Source of the DNA: DATEEW01 sp035273665 | Lineage (GTDB): Bacteria; Pseudomonadota; Gammaproteobacteria; Burkholderiales; SG8-39 | Reading direction: 5' to 3' | DNA: 64,000 nucleotides | NCBI GenBank assembly: GCA_035273665.1 | Contig: DATEOW010000038.1 | Coordinates: forward strand, 5,420 to 69,419 | Part shown: piece by piece, positions 17,274-25,725 of the stretch | Position numbering within the stretch: position 1 is the stretch's first letter | Layout of the letters: every line of letters starts with the position of its first letter | Translations under genes and position numbers: made by a program | The notes under the pieces: generated by a model | Told to the model about the DNA's origin: nothing | Databases searched by the model: none | Seen by the model: the letters and a program-made list of their open reading frames with translations, nothing else

Positions 17274-19106
17274 TCAAAGCTCGCGGCTATCCAGCCACAA
17301 GGACATCATCATGAGCACCCACACAATAGTGCCGTAGTAAGCGGCATGTTCGTGCAACGCGCGGTCCGATAGAAAATCAATGAACTCCGAGCGCACGATG
17401 CCTCGCTGACGTAGACGCGCGAGACTGTCGCGCGCCATATCGTTGAGCGGGGCATGCCCTAAAAGCCAAGCGCCAACGGGCAAGCCGAAGCCGTGCTTTT
17501 CCTTGCTCAGAATCTCGTCCGGCAAGAAACCGCGCAGCGCCTCCTTGAAGAAATAGCGCAAGCGGGTCCCTCGTAACTTGAAATCCGGCGCAAGTGAGGC
17601 GGAAAGATCCACGACGCGCTCGTCGAGCATCGGAAAGCTGACGTCCACACCGGCCAGCTCGCACATACGCGTTACCTTCGGCAGGTCGTTATCCGCGAGC
17701 GTAAATTTCAAATCGAGCGCTAACATGCGATTCAATAGCGTTTGCGCGTTGGTGTCTTCATAACGCTGCGTCAATAGTGCGAGCGGCGCGCCGCGATCCA
17801 CTGCGGCGAGAAAATCTTCATTGAATACGCGTTCAGGACCCAGGCGCTCAAGAAGGTTATAACTCTCATAACGTGCCGGCATAGGAAGAGAGGCCTGCGC
17901 GACATAGCTTCGCGCTTTTTTTGCGAGTGGGATGGCGTTCATCCCGGGGACCTGCAGCGCCCATTGAAGCAGCGATCGCAAAGCGGCAGGACTGCGCTCA
18001 TAGAAAGCGAGCTTATGTTGGGTGGCGTACCGCGCATTGCCGCCGTAGAGTTCATCGCCGCCATCGCCTCCAAGAAGGCGTTCAATACCGTTTTCTCGGG
18101 CGAGGCGAGCACAGTAATAAGTCGGTACGGCAGAGGCGTTGCCGAAGGGCTGGTCGTAAGCCGATACGACGCGTGGTATTGCATCGACGACATCCTCCGG
18201 CGTTACGTAGTATTCATGATGTTCCGCTTTGAAATGGCGCGCGGCGATACGCGCGTATTCCATTTCGTCGTATCCCGTTGCGTCGAAGCCGATGGAGTAG
18301 ACCCGCGGTTTGCCGGGCGCAACCTTGGCGAGCATGCCTGTGATGGTGGAGCTGTCTGTACCGCCGCTCAGAAAGGCACCCACTGCTTCAGCACCCTGCG
18401 CCGCGTCAGCAGTCGCTTGGCGCACCGCAGTCAAAAACGCGTCGCGTTGTCCTTCAACGCTGCTCGGACGGTCTTCCACAAACTCCATGCGCCAATAAGG
18501 ACGCAGGTGAATGTGCCCGTCGTTCGACTCAAGATAATGTCCGGCCGGCATGCGCAACTGCGACTTAAATGCGGTTTGCGGACCCGGCAGCATATGAAAA
18601 TAAACGTAGTTATACAAAGCCTGCGGATCGAGCTCACGACGCGATAGCGGGTGTGCACGCAAAGTGTCCAGCGTCGCACCGAAGATGAGTCCAGCAGCCG
18701 TTTCTTGATAACAAAGATTGCGCGTTCCGATGCGATCGATCGCAAGTAGGGCATGCCGCTTCTGGCTGTTCAACAACGCCAGCGAAAAGTCGCCATTGAG
18801 ACTCAATAACGCGGCCGCTCCATGCTTAAGATAGGCATCGAGAAAAAGGCGGCAAACGTTTTCAATATCGGCTGTGCCGGCGCCATCTTGCAACCAGCGA
18901 GGATGGCCCTGCATCGCGAGAATGTAACCGCTCTGCTCGTAAAGCCCAACAGTGCCGGACATGCCTCGCGCGGCAAGACCAAAGCCCGTCGCTTGCGCGC
19001 TTCGGGACATGGGCATGTCTTGCCCTGGAAGCAGGCTCGCCATCTGGGCGATGATCTGTTGAGGATTATTTTCCAGATTGCCCAACCAGCCGCAGATTCC
19101 GCTCAT
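17274..19106 (-). CDS. Asparagine-synthase homologue with Ser in place of Cys2
   Basis: A 610-residue full-length asparagine-synthase homologue. The ATP-pyrophosphatase loop SGGTDSS is at residues 247-253 and LLGGDGGDELYGG follows, so the synthetase half looks intact. The N-terminus reads MSGICGWLGN. Compared with the usual MCGIAG, position 2 is Ser and a Cys stands at position 5, so the N-terminal nucleophile needed for glutamine hydrolysis is missing at its usual place. It may use free ammonia or act as a different ligase. The ATG overlaps the stop of the acyltransferase gene at 19103 (ATGA), and the following glycosyltransferase starts within a few bases. It belongs to the minus-strand polysaccharide block. 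Confidence 0.85.
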   Translation of the reverse strand: MSGICGWLGNLENNPQQIIAQMASLLPGQDMPMSRSAQATGFGLAARGMSGTVGLYEQSGYILAMQGHPRWLQDGAGTADIENVCRLFLDAYLKHGAAALLSLNGDFSLALLNSQKRHALLAIDRIGTRNLCYQETAAGLIFGATLDTLRAHPLSRRELDPQALYNYVYFHMLPGPQTAFKSQLRMPAGHYLESNDGHIHLRPYWRMEFVEDRPSSVEGQRDAFLTAVRQATADAAQGAEAVGAFLSGGTDSSTITGMLAKVAPGKPRVYSIGFDATGYDEMEYARIAARHFKAEHHEYYVTPEDVVDAIPRVVSAYDQPFGNASAVPTYYCARLARENGIERLLGGDGGDELYGGNARYATQHKLAFYERSPAALRSLLQWALQVPGMNAIPLAKKARSYVAQASLPMPARYESYNLLERLGPERVFNEDFLAAVDRGAPLALLTQRYEDTNAQTLLNRMLALDLKFTLADNDLPKVTRMCELAGVDVSFPMLDERVVDLSASLAPDFKLRGTRLRYFFKEALRGFLPDEILSKEKHGFGLPVGAWLLGHAPLNDMARDSLARLRQRGIVRSEFIDFLSDRALHEHAAYYGTIVWVLMMMSLWLDSREL

Positions 19107-20254
19107 GTTTCTTTATCTTTTTCCGTGACGTGTTCTTTATGCGCAAAGCGTGCACGCACACGACGCGCGAAGGGCTTTAATCGAAGGTCGATCAGTGCAA
19201 ACCCACGCGCACGCAAACGCGGTCCATAGGCGGTGAGCTCGTGCACTTGCTCGTCGCCCTGCGCCCACCGCTGCTTGTATGCATTATCGCCCGGCCCCAT
19301 GTAATAGCGCTGCAGACCACAGCCGAAGGACTGCACCAAAAGTTCGCGATTGAGGTAGGCACCGGGCGATATCTCCGGATAGCCTTCGACGAAATCGGCG
19401 CGGAGTGCGTGGATATTGCCTTCATAAACCAGCTGGCATTCCATGGCGATCGACTTGCCGTCCAAGGCCAACAACCACATCAGCCACCACCCGCGGTCCG
19501 CAGCCAGCTGTTGTAAACGGCGTATAAAAGCCTGCGGTCCGGCTTGATCGAGCGCATTACCGGTATGACGTTTCCAGCTATGCGCCGAGATTTCGATTAC
19601 TTGCTCAAGCGCGCACTGTGCTTCCGACTGTGCACCCTTGAAGCTTTTGACTTCGGCGCGTCCCGCCTTGTTGAGTCGGTTGATGGCGAGGTTGTGCGCT
19701 TTTTTAAAACTGCGCGTTCGCGTGGCGAAGTATTGCTCCCAATCGCCCTGTAACTCGATATAAGGATTCGCTCCGGTGGCTTTACTTTCGATCGCGCAGC
19801 CATGCTTGCGGAGTTCCGCAGCCATTGGGCCGGCCCCAAGAGAGTTTTCAGGTAAATAATGAAGATTAAGGATGTCCCAATCCTTCGCCGACAATAATGC
19901 TTCGGCGAAACTGCGGCAGGCGGCGGGAACATTGCCCGGGTCGCAGATGAGATCGCAAAGCTGTGTGTCAGGCACGCTGAGAAAGCGCAGGATTCGGCAC
20001 GGAAGACCGCAGCGGATTTCGGTTTCGCGAACGAGCGGAAAGATACCGACGAGTTCATCGCCGGCGTAGGCGCACAATAAATTTAGGCTGGCGTGCTGCC
20101 CGCGCCATTGCCACGCCGCATCGAACCATTCATGTGTGTGAAAAACCGAACGCCGCGGTAGTCGCCGCAACAAATCATCCCATGCAGGACGCAGGGCCGC
20201 GAATGCGAGCGAATCACACACGCGCACAACGCGCAGCTTCCGAGCATCGTCCAT
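19103..20254 (-). CDS. CelD/FemAB-like GNAT acyltransferase
   Basis: A 383-residue protein with the features of the CelD/BcsL (Acetyltransf_6, FemAB-like) group. The N-terminal module contains the patch SVFHTHEWFDAAW and AYAGDELVGIFPLV. The C-terminal GNAT-like module contains LYYMGPGDNAYKQRWA in the form QRYYMGPGDNAYKQRW. Such proteins transfer acyl or amino acyl groups and are frequent in exopolysaccharide loci. The family has no settled substrate. It overlaps the downstream asparagine-synthase homologue by 4 nt, so the two may act on the same precursor. A second, more divergent member is encoded at 21086. Confidence 0.82.
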   Translation of the reverse strand: MDDARKLRVVRVCDSLAFAALRPAWDDLLRRLPRRSVFHTHEWFDAAWQWRGQHASLNLLCAYAGDELVGIFPLVRETEIRCGLPCRILRFLSVPDTQLCDLICDPGNVPAACRSFAEALLSAKDWDILNLHYLPENSLGAGPMAAELRKHGCAIESKATGANPYIELQGDWEQYFATRTRSFKKAHNLAINRLNKAGRAEVKSFKGAQSEAQCALEQVIEISAHSWKRHTGNALDQAGPQAFIRRLQQLAADRGWWLMWLLALDGKSIAMECQLVYEGNIHALRADFVEGYPEISPGAYLNRELLVQSFGCGLQRYYMGPGDNAYKQRWAQGDEQVHELTAYGPRLRARGFALIDLRLKPFARRVRARFAHKEHVTEKDKET

Positions 20255-20322
20255 GGGCTTTGTTTTGTTGTCGAAATGAATTTTTCGCCGCTTCCCGGCG
20301 GCGTCCCGACGATTCTATTGCC

Positions 20323-21069
20323 TTATTTGCTGTTGCGCGCGTTCGGGGGTGCGAGTGGCGCCCCTTCGATCGTAGGCGGGTTGGCGGCATTGGCATCGCT
20401 TAAAGGAGCCGGCTCCGCCTTCGCCGCTTCGCCCGCCGCGCGCGGTTTCCATGCATCCGCCTTCACCAGCTTTTGCTGCAACCCAGGCAAAGTCATGCCC
20501 AAGTCGTACGCTTTTTGCGCATGCTCGTTCGCGTTCGCGTAATCGCCCTTGGCGAAGTAGGCCAGGCCGAGGTTGTAATGCGCATTGCCGGAATTAGGCG
20601 CGATCGACAGCGCGGTTTGATAGCTCTGTATGGCATCGGCGTATTTCCCTTGCTGATGCTGATGGATGCCCAGAATGATATGCGCGGGCGCTTGATCGGG
20701 ACTCAGCTCAATCGCTCTGGAAAAATATTCTTCTGCTTTGCATTTCGGATCGCGCCAACTTTCGCAGACTTCGGCCATGAGCATCAAGGCGCGCGGATGA
20801 TTGGGGAAATAGCGCAGCATGAAATCCAAATCCGCCCACGCGTATTGATATTTCCCTCTGCGCAGGGCGTCTACGCCCTTTTGGAGGTGATATTTCTCGA
20901 CGTTATGCAGGAGATTTTTCGTCGCCTTGTTTTGGCCGGCTTTGTAGTAGTCGTTCGGCGTTTGTGCCAAGCCATCGGCGGAAAAAAAGCACAGAGTGAG
21001 GGCAACAGCCGCAAGCACGCGAACTAGCGACGACTCAGGAGAGAAAATAAAGAGTTGGTGTTTCATCAC
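20323..21069 (-). CDS. Secreted TPR-repeat protein
   Basis: This 248-residue protein begins with a signal peptide (LVRVLAAVALTLCFFSADGLAQ, cleavage probably after SADGLA). About four tetratricopeptide repeats follow, roughly residues 55-195; clear examples are APAHIILGIHQHQQGKYADA and SGNAHYNLGLAYFAKGDYA. The last 50 residues are rich in Ala and Pro and look disordered. It is likely periplasmic and may scaffold the polysaccharide export machinery. It lies between the two CelD-like genes, 16 nt downstream of one of them. It has no lipobox, unlike PrsT at 36788. Confidence 0.85.
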   Translation of the reverse strand: MMKHQLFIFSPESSLVRVLAAVALTLCFFSADGLAQTPNDYYKAGQNKATKNLLHNVEKYHLQKGVDALRRGKYQYAWADLDFMLRYFPNHPRALMLMAEVCESWRDPKCKAEEYFSRAIELSPDQAPAHIILGIHQHQQGKYADAIQSYQTALSIAPNSGNAHYNLGLAYFAKGDYANANEHAQKAYDLGMTLPGLQQKLVKADAWKPRAAGEAAKAEPAPLSDANAANPPTIEGAPLAPPNARNSK

Positions 21070-21085
21070 AGCCCTTTCCGTATCT

Positions 21086-22108
21086 TTAAGGGGTCGAAGC
21101 TTGGGGTGCAGGAGCGCTTTCCCCTTGCAAACCGCGTTTCAACTTCGGCAACCCGACATAGCGTAAATGCGCCAACCGCCCGCTGAGTGAGTCGCGGAAC
21201 ACGCGCAAGGTATGCAGATTTTCAACACCCGTCGCCCATTTCATTTTTGCTTCGGTCTGCGGGCCGTACATGTCGAAAGTTTTGATCTGTGGCTGCGCAA
21301 AGGCCCACTTCAGCACTTGCATGCGCAGAACTTGTCCCGGCCCTTGTTTCGCCAGCGCCTCGTCATAGCCGTGTTTGATGCAGTTCAGCACGCCGCGGTA
21401 TTCAGCATTCAATTCGAAGGCCGCCGCTTGTTCGCCGATGTAGAGGACGAATAGACGCAGCGCCCCGGCTTCGCTCCAATAACGGGCCATTTCCTTGTAG
21501 AAACCGAGCGTTTGCGGCGATTGCACGATGGCGGAACCTTCTTGACCCTTCCATCCTGACGCTTCGATGGCAAGGATTTGCTCGAATATCGGTTCGATCT
21601 CGTCCCACTGCGTCAGCATCGCGCAACGTGCCTTCTGATCTTCCATCAGGCGGCGCTCGCGGCGACCCCACTCGGTTCGACTCTTACCGCGACTTTGCCA
21701 ATAGTCATCCCAGCTGCCGCGACAATCGATAAAAGGGGCCGCCTCACAAAACTCGACTTGATGCAGGAGCGCGCTCGCTTGTACGGCACGCAGAAGCTGA
21801 GATTGCGCCGAAAGGTATGGAAAGCTAAGCATGGCTACGTTCATATCCCGCATGAGACGTTCAACGCTCGATGCGTCATCCAGTTTACCGAGCGCGTCGA
21901 ACCGGGGCGTATGCGAATTTGCCGCCGCACGTCCGATCGCAATGGGAATCGGACCGATCGTGGCCCGTTCGCGTTGAATCGCGATGGCTGCCCGGTCGCC
22001 GCTTTGCGTGTCTTGCCATAACTGGCCGGCCGGGCCGCCGAAGTATTTCAGCCACGCAGTGAACCACTGCGGCGAAGTTGAGATAAAGTCGTCGCGCGAA
22101 TTAGTCAT
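21086..22108 (-). CDS. CelD/FemAB-like acyltransferase
   Basis: I use the ATG at 22108 (MTNSRDDFISTSPQWFTAWL), giving 340 residues; a TTG at 22150 would add 14 residues but has no ribosome binding site. The fold pattern is again that of the CelD/FemAB group: an N-terminal GNAT-like half, then QAAAFELNAEYRGVLNCIKHGYD and a C-terminal strand with TFDMYGPQTEAKMKWATG. The last motif parallels YMGPGDNAYKQRW in the protein at 19103, which supports distant paralogy. It probably acylates a sugar or peptide component of the envelope. It is the first gene of the minus-strand block and is divergent from the beta-helix gene at 22158. Confidence 0.8.
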   Translation of the reverse strand: MTNSRDDFISTSPQWFTAWLKYFGGPAGQLWQDTQSGDRAAIAIQRERATIGPIPIAIGRAAANSHTPRFDALGKLDDASSVERLMRDMNVAMLSFPYLSAQSQLLRAVQASALLHQVEFCEAAPFIDCRGSWDDYWQSRGKSRTEWGRRERRLMEDQKARCAMLTQWDEIEPIFEQILAIEASGWKGQEGSAIVQSPQTLGFYKEMARYWSEAGALRLFVLYIGEQAAAFELNAEYRGVLNCIKHGYDEALAKQGPGQVLRMQVLKWAFAQPQIKTFDMYGPQTEAKMKWATGVENLHTLRVFRDSLSGRLAHLRYVGLPKLKRGLQGESAPAPQASTP

Positions 22109-22157
22109 GGAATGAAAGTCTTGCCGCACGAAGGCGGGCGTCAGGGGCAAAGATATT

Positions 22158-23513
22158 ATGATGAAAACCCCGCTGTGCCTATTACAACCGCGACTTGAAA
22201 CAATGATTCACGTTGGGCAGTACACATTGGTACGCCTTTTTGTGCTTGTGTCGCTTCTATTAACCGTCGCACTTTGGCCGCCCCACCTTGCCGCCGCTAA
22301 CAAGCAAGGCAGAGTCCTGGACGCGAATCCGGACAACTATCGCGCGATGTTGCGTCAACTCGAGCCGGGCGACACGCTGCGTTTGGCGGAAGGTGAATAC
22401 CGCAACGGTTTGCCGATCCATCGCCGGCAAGGCGAACCGGGCAGACCGTTGACCATCGAGGGGCCGGCACCGCCGGCAAAGGCGATTTTTGTGGGCAGAC
22501 CCGGGGCGAATACCGTGAGCTTCATCGACGCCGCTTACATCGTCCTTCGCCAACTCGAGATTGATGGCCGCGGCTTGCCTGTCGACGGCATTAAAGCCGA
22601 GGGGCACGCGAATTGGACGCATCACATCGTGCTCGAAGATCTACGCATCGTCGGCCATGGGCACGATCAGCAAACTGTGGCCATATCGACGAAGTGCCCT
22701 TCTTGGGAATGGGTGGTTCGCCGCGTCACCTTCATCGAACCCGGAACAGGGATGTATTTCGGCAATTCCAATGGGGCGGCTCCTTTCGTAGCTGGGCTTA
22801 TCGAGGAGAACGTCGTCATTAATCCTCGTGGTTATGCGATGCAGATCAAACATCAACATCGCAGACCGTCGTTGGACAACTTGCCGACTACGCCGCAGCA
22901 GACCCTTATTCGGACGAATCATTTCATCAAGACATCGGGCTCATCCGAGGGCCCGCTCGCTCGCCCTAGCGTGTTGATCGGCCATGCGCCGCTTGAAGGC
23001 GCGGGAAGCAACGATCTTTATCTTATCTACAACAATTTGTTTTACGACAATCCCACCGAGGCGCTTTTCCAGGGGGAAGGCAATCTCGCCCTCTACAACA
23101 ATCTATTTATCAATCCGCACGGCCCCGCGCTACGGATACAACCCCATAACCATCGGCCGCGTAGCGTTCAGGTTTTTCACAATACCGTCCTGAGCGCCGG
23201 GACGGGCATCGAGGTGTCCGGCGTGGATGCCGGTTACACGCCGACAATTGTTGCGAACGCCGTGTTCGCGGCCCGACCCTCCGCCGGCGACGCCCCCATG
23301 TTGGAAAATTTCTTCGCCGACGTCGATGCGGCCGATGCCGAACTCCGGCAGGCGAGCGGCGACTTGGAAATACTGGATCTACGGCCGCGAGTCGGCCGCT
23401 TGCTTCTCGGCGGACGTCTTCCGAGTGCCCTGATGAAATTTCCCGGCGCCGAAACAGATTTTCTCGACAGGCCGAGGCAACTTCGGGCTTACGGCGCATA
23501 TGACGGACGCTGA
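22158..23513 (+). CDS. Secreted right-handed beta-helix protein
   Basis: This 451-residue protein starts with a hydrophobic export signal (about residues 16-48, LVSLLLTVALWPPHLAAA) preceded by a rather long N-terminus. The ATG at 22158 is backed by AGGGG upstream; an ATG at 22203 would give a more usual signal length. The mature part shows recurring short strands with Asn and Gly turns (LYNNLFINPHG, VFHNTVLSAGTGIEV, LIYNNLFYDNP), the pattern of right-handed parallel beta-helix proteins such as polysaccharide lyases and epimerases. The catalytic residues of any known lyase are not recognisable. It may cut or bind the secreted polysaccharide. It overlaps the VanZ gene by 14 nt. Confidence 0.75.
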   Translation: MMKTPLCLLQPRLETMIHVGQYTLVRLFVLVSLLLTVALWPPHLAAANKQGRVLDANPDNYRAMLRQLEPGDTLRLAEGEYRNGLPIHRRQGEPGRPLTIEGPAPPAKAIFVGRPGANTVSFIDAAYIVLRQLEIDGRGLPVDGIKAEGHANWTHHIVLEDLRIVGHGHDQQTVAISTKCPSWEWVVRRVTFIEPGTGMYFGNSNGAAPFVAGLIEENVVINPRGYAMQIKHQHRRPSLDNLPTTPQQTLIRTNHFIKTSGSSEGPLARPSVLIGHAPLEGAGSNDLYLIYNNLFYDNPTEALFQGEGNLALYNNLFINPHGPALRIQPHNHRPRSVQVFHNTVLSAGTGIEVSGVDAGYTPTIVANAVFAARPSAGDAPMLENFFADVDAADAELRQASGDLEILDLRPRVGRLLLGGRLPSALMKFPGAETDFLDRPRQLRAYGAYDGR

Positions 23514-25725
23514 GCATCAGAATACTGTTGCCGCAGCTACCCCGGGCGCATCGCCGGCCTTTGCCTGGATGGCCGCCGCATTCACGCTCTTCATTATTTA
23601 CGGGAGCTTGGTGCCTTTCGATTATGAAGTCACCACAGAGACGGAAGCACTTGCAAAGCTGCGCGCCATGTTGCGACAGCCCATTGGTCCCGATACTTCT
23701 TCCGACTGGGCAGCCAACGTTCTTTTATTCGTCCCCTTCGCCTTTTTTCTGGCCGGTAGCTTCAAGACGGGACATCGCTGGTCAGATTTGATCAAAGCGG
23801 TGCTGCCGATATTCGGCTTGGCATTTTTACTGGGTGGCGCCGTTGAGTATGCGCAAATCTATTTCCCCCCCCGCAACCCTTCACTCAACGATCTGCTGGC
23901 GCAAAGCGTTGGGACCGGATTAGGTTTATGCGCATGGAAATTTTGGGGACAGGCACTAGGCCTCTGGCTCGATCGTCCAAGTGCGCAGCAAGGCGGCGGA
24001 TATCGATCGGTGTTCTTCGCCTATATCGCGGTGCTGGTGATCTACAGTGCGTTCCCTCTCGATCTCAGCATGAGCATGGCGGAGATATACCGTAAGTTGC
24101 GCGCCGGTAAAATCGTCTTGCTCCCATTCAGCTATACCGGCAAAGCGGGCGCAGAGCTTCTCTATGACCTTCTCACCGATGTGTTGATTTGGGTTCCACC
24201 GGCTGTGCTGGCTTGGCGCGCCTTCGGATGGACGTCTTTCCAAGTTTTCGTTCGGCTCATCGCGATGGCGATCGGTATCGAGTTGATGCAGGTCTTTATA
24301 CTGAGCCGCATTGCCGACCTTACGGATGTCGTGCTCGCGGGCGCAGGCGTCTTCGCCGGGTTGCGAATAGGTTCTCGTTTTGCCCCTCGGTCCGGTGAGA
24401 ACAAGTTGTCCCTGCATGTGGCAGGGTCTGCATGGTTGCCTGTTGCATCGGGTCTTCTATGGGCCGTCGTTGTCATGCTCGTGTTCTGGTACCCCTACAA
24501 TTTCGTGCTGGACGCAGACCTGCTCGCACGCCGGTGGCAGGCCGTCAGCAAACTTCCATTCATCGCCTATTTTGCGAGTACGGAATACCGCGCGCTGACA
24601 GAGGCTTTGCACAAATCCATTTTTTTCGCGCCGTTTGGGTTTGCGCTTGCTTGGATAGGGCGATCCCGCAAGCGGCTATTTGTCCTGAGCGGCGTGATGG
24701 TGCTTTTTTTCGCGTGCGGAATAGAGACAGGCAAATTGGTCTTGCCCGGCCGCTCGCCGGATCTCGGCAATATCATCGTGGAAATGTTGGGCGCATTCAT
24801 GGGCTACATCTTGTTGTCGCGCAGGATGCACCGCTTCGCACTGTCATCTACGTCACCACGATGGCGTTGGCACACAGAAATTGCGGTGCTCTTGGCCGCT
24901 TCTCTTACGCTCGTACTGGGATTGCTCTGGCCGAGTGCCCCGGCCTTTTTCCATGAAGCTTTGGAGTCGCCTCTCTTACTGAGTTTGGCTGTACTGCTGC
25001 TGTGGTTTTACGCGCTTGCTCGTCTCCCCTTGTTGACGTTCTTTGTGGAACGGAGCGCGCGCCAATTAGCCGCAGTAAGCGCGCTGTACTTTCTATCTGC
25101 TTTTCTTGGCGCCGCGCTTTTGGATATGGTGTTCACGTCGACTGCTTTGATCAACAGTGCGATATGGCAGGCCGTATTGCTCTGGGCCGTCGCTGGGGGT
25201 GGGCTTGGCGTCGCCCGTGCTGCCAAAGCTGTGCAGCGGCCTCACCTAACCTCGATCCTTTGGTTTGTTTCCATCCCTTTCTTATTCGGCGCACTGTATT
25301 GGAATTTTGAAGGGCTTTCGTGGGAAAACGGCGAGGCTTTGCATTCGAGCAAAGCATGGACGGCCTTCACCTCGATGCTTGCGCTGAGCCTAATAGGAGC
25401 GGCGCCGGCATTTGTCAGTTATCGCGTCGCGTCCAAGGGCGCACACGCAATCTTCGCGGGCGTTCTCGTATGGTTATTCTTGATCGTCGTGAGCTTTTTT
25501 ATTATGCGAGCAGGACTGGCCGAGGCACTCATCATTGAGGGACGCGTTTATACCGGCCTTGAGTATTTCTTGAGTTCCGGGCCGCAGTACGCGCTCAGTC
25601 CGTCGGCCTTACTTCTACGCTATGTGTTGATATGCGGTTGCGCTACGGCGGTGATTGGATTGCTGCAATATCCGATGTGGCGCCGCAGGTTCTCGGTTCA
25701 AATACCTTCAGGCCGATATAAATAA
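23500..25725 (+). CDS. Membrane protein with three VanZ-like modules
   Basis: A 741-residue integral membrane protein with about 18 predicted helices. VanZ-type signatures recur three times: SLVPFDYE with NVLLFVPFAFFLAG (residues about 35-90), SAFPLDLS with TDVLIWVPPAVLAW (about 180-245), and WYPYNFVLD with HKSIFFAPFGFALAW (about 325-385). Each module ends with the QxFxxxRxxxxxD-like stretch, for instance QIYFPPRNPSLNDLL and QVFILSRIADLTDVV. The C-terminal 300 residues are more hydrophobic segments of no recognised family. VanZ domains occur in PEP-CTERM loci, but their function is unknown. The gene starts inside the beta-helix gene and its 3' end overlaps that of the converging gene at 25698 by 28 nt. 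Confidence 0.85.
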   Translation: MTDAEHQNTVAAATPGASPAFAWMAAAFTLFIIYGSLVPFDYEVTTETEALAKLRAMLRQPIGPDTSSDWAANVLLFVPFAFFLAGSFKTGHRWSDLIKAVLPIFGLAFLLGGAVEYAQIYFPPRNPSLNDLLAQSVGTGLGLCAWKFWGQALGLWLDRPSAQQGGGYRSVFFAYIAVLVIYSAFPLDLSMSMAEIYRKLRAGKIVLLPFSYTGKAGAELLYDLLTDVLIWVPPAVLAWRAFGWTSFQVFVRLIAMAIGIELMQVFILSRIADLTDVVLAGAGVFAGLRIGSRFAPRSGENKLSLHVAGSAWLPVASGLLWAVVVMLVFWYPYNFVLDADLLARRWQAVSKLPFIAYFASTEYRALTEALHKSIFFAPFGFALAWIGRSRKRLFVLSGVMVLFFACGIETGKLVLPGRSPDLGNIIVEMLGAFMGYILLSRRMHRFALSSTSPRWRWHTEIAVLLAASLTLVLGLLWPSAPAFFHEALESPLLLSLAVLLLWFYALARLPLLTFFVERSARQLAAVSALYFLSAFLGAALLDMVFTSTALINSAIWQAVLLWAVAGGGLGVARAAKAVQRPHLTSILWFVSIPFLFGALYWNFEGLSWENGEALHSSKAWTAFTSMLALSLIGAAPAFVSYRVASKGAHAIFAGVLVWLFLIVVSFFIMRAGLAEALIIEGRVYTGLEYFLSSGPQYALSPSALLLRYVLICGCATAVIGLLQYPMWRRRFSVQIPSGRYK

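Noticed and set aside
20286..20303. Hairpin CGCCGC-ttcccg-GCGGCG between minus-strand genes
   Set aside because: It is followed by A residues rather than U on the minus strand, so it does not look like a terminator for the TPR gene.
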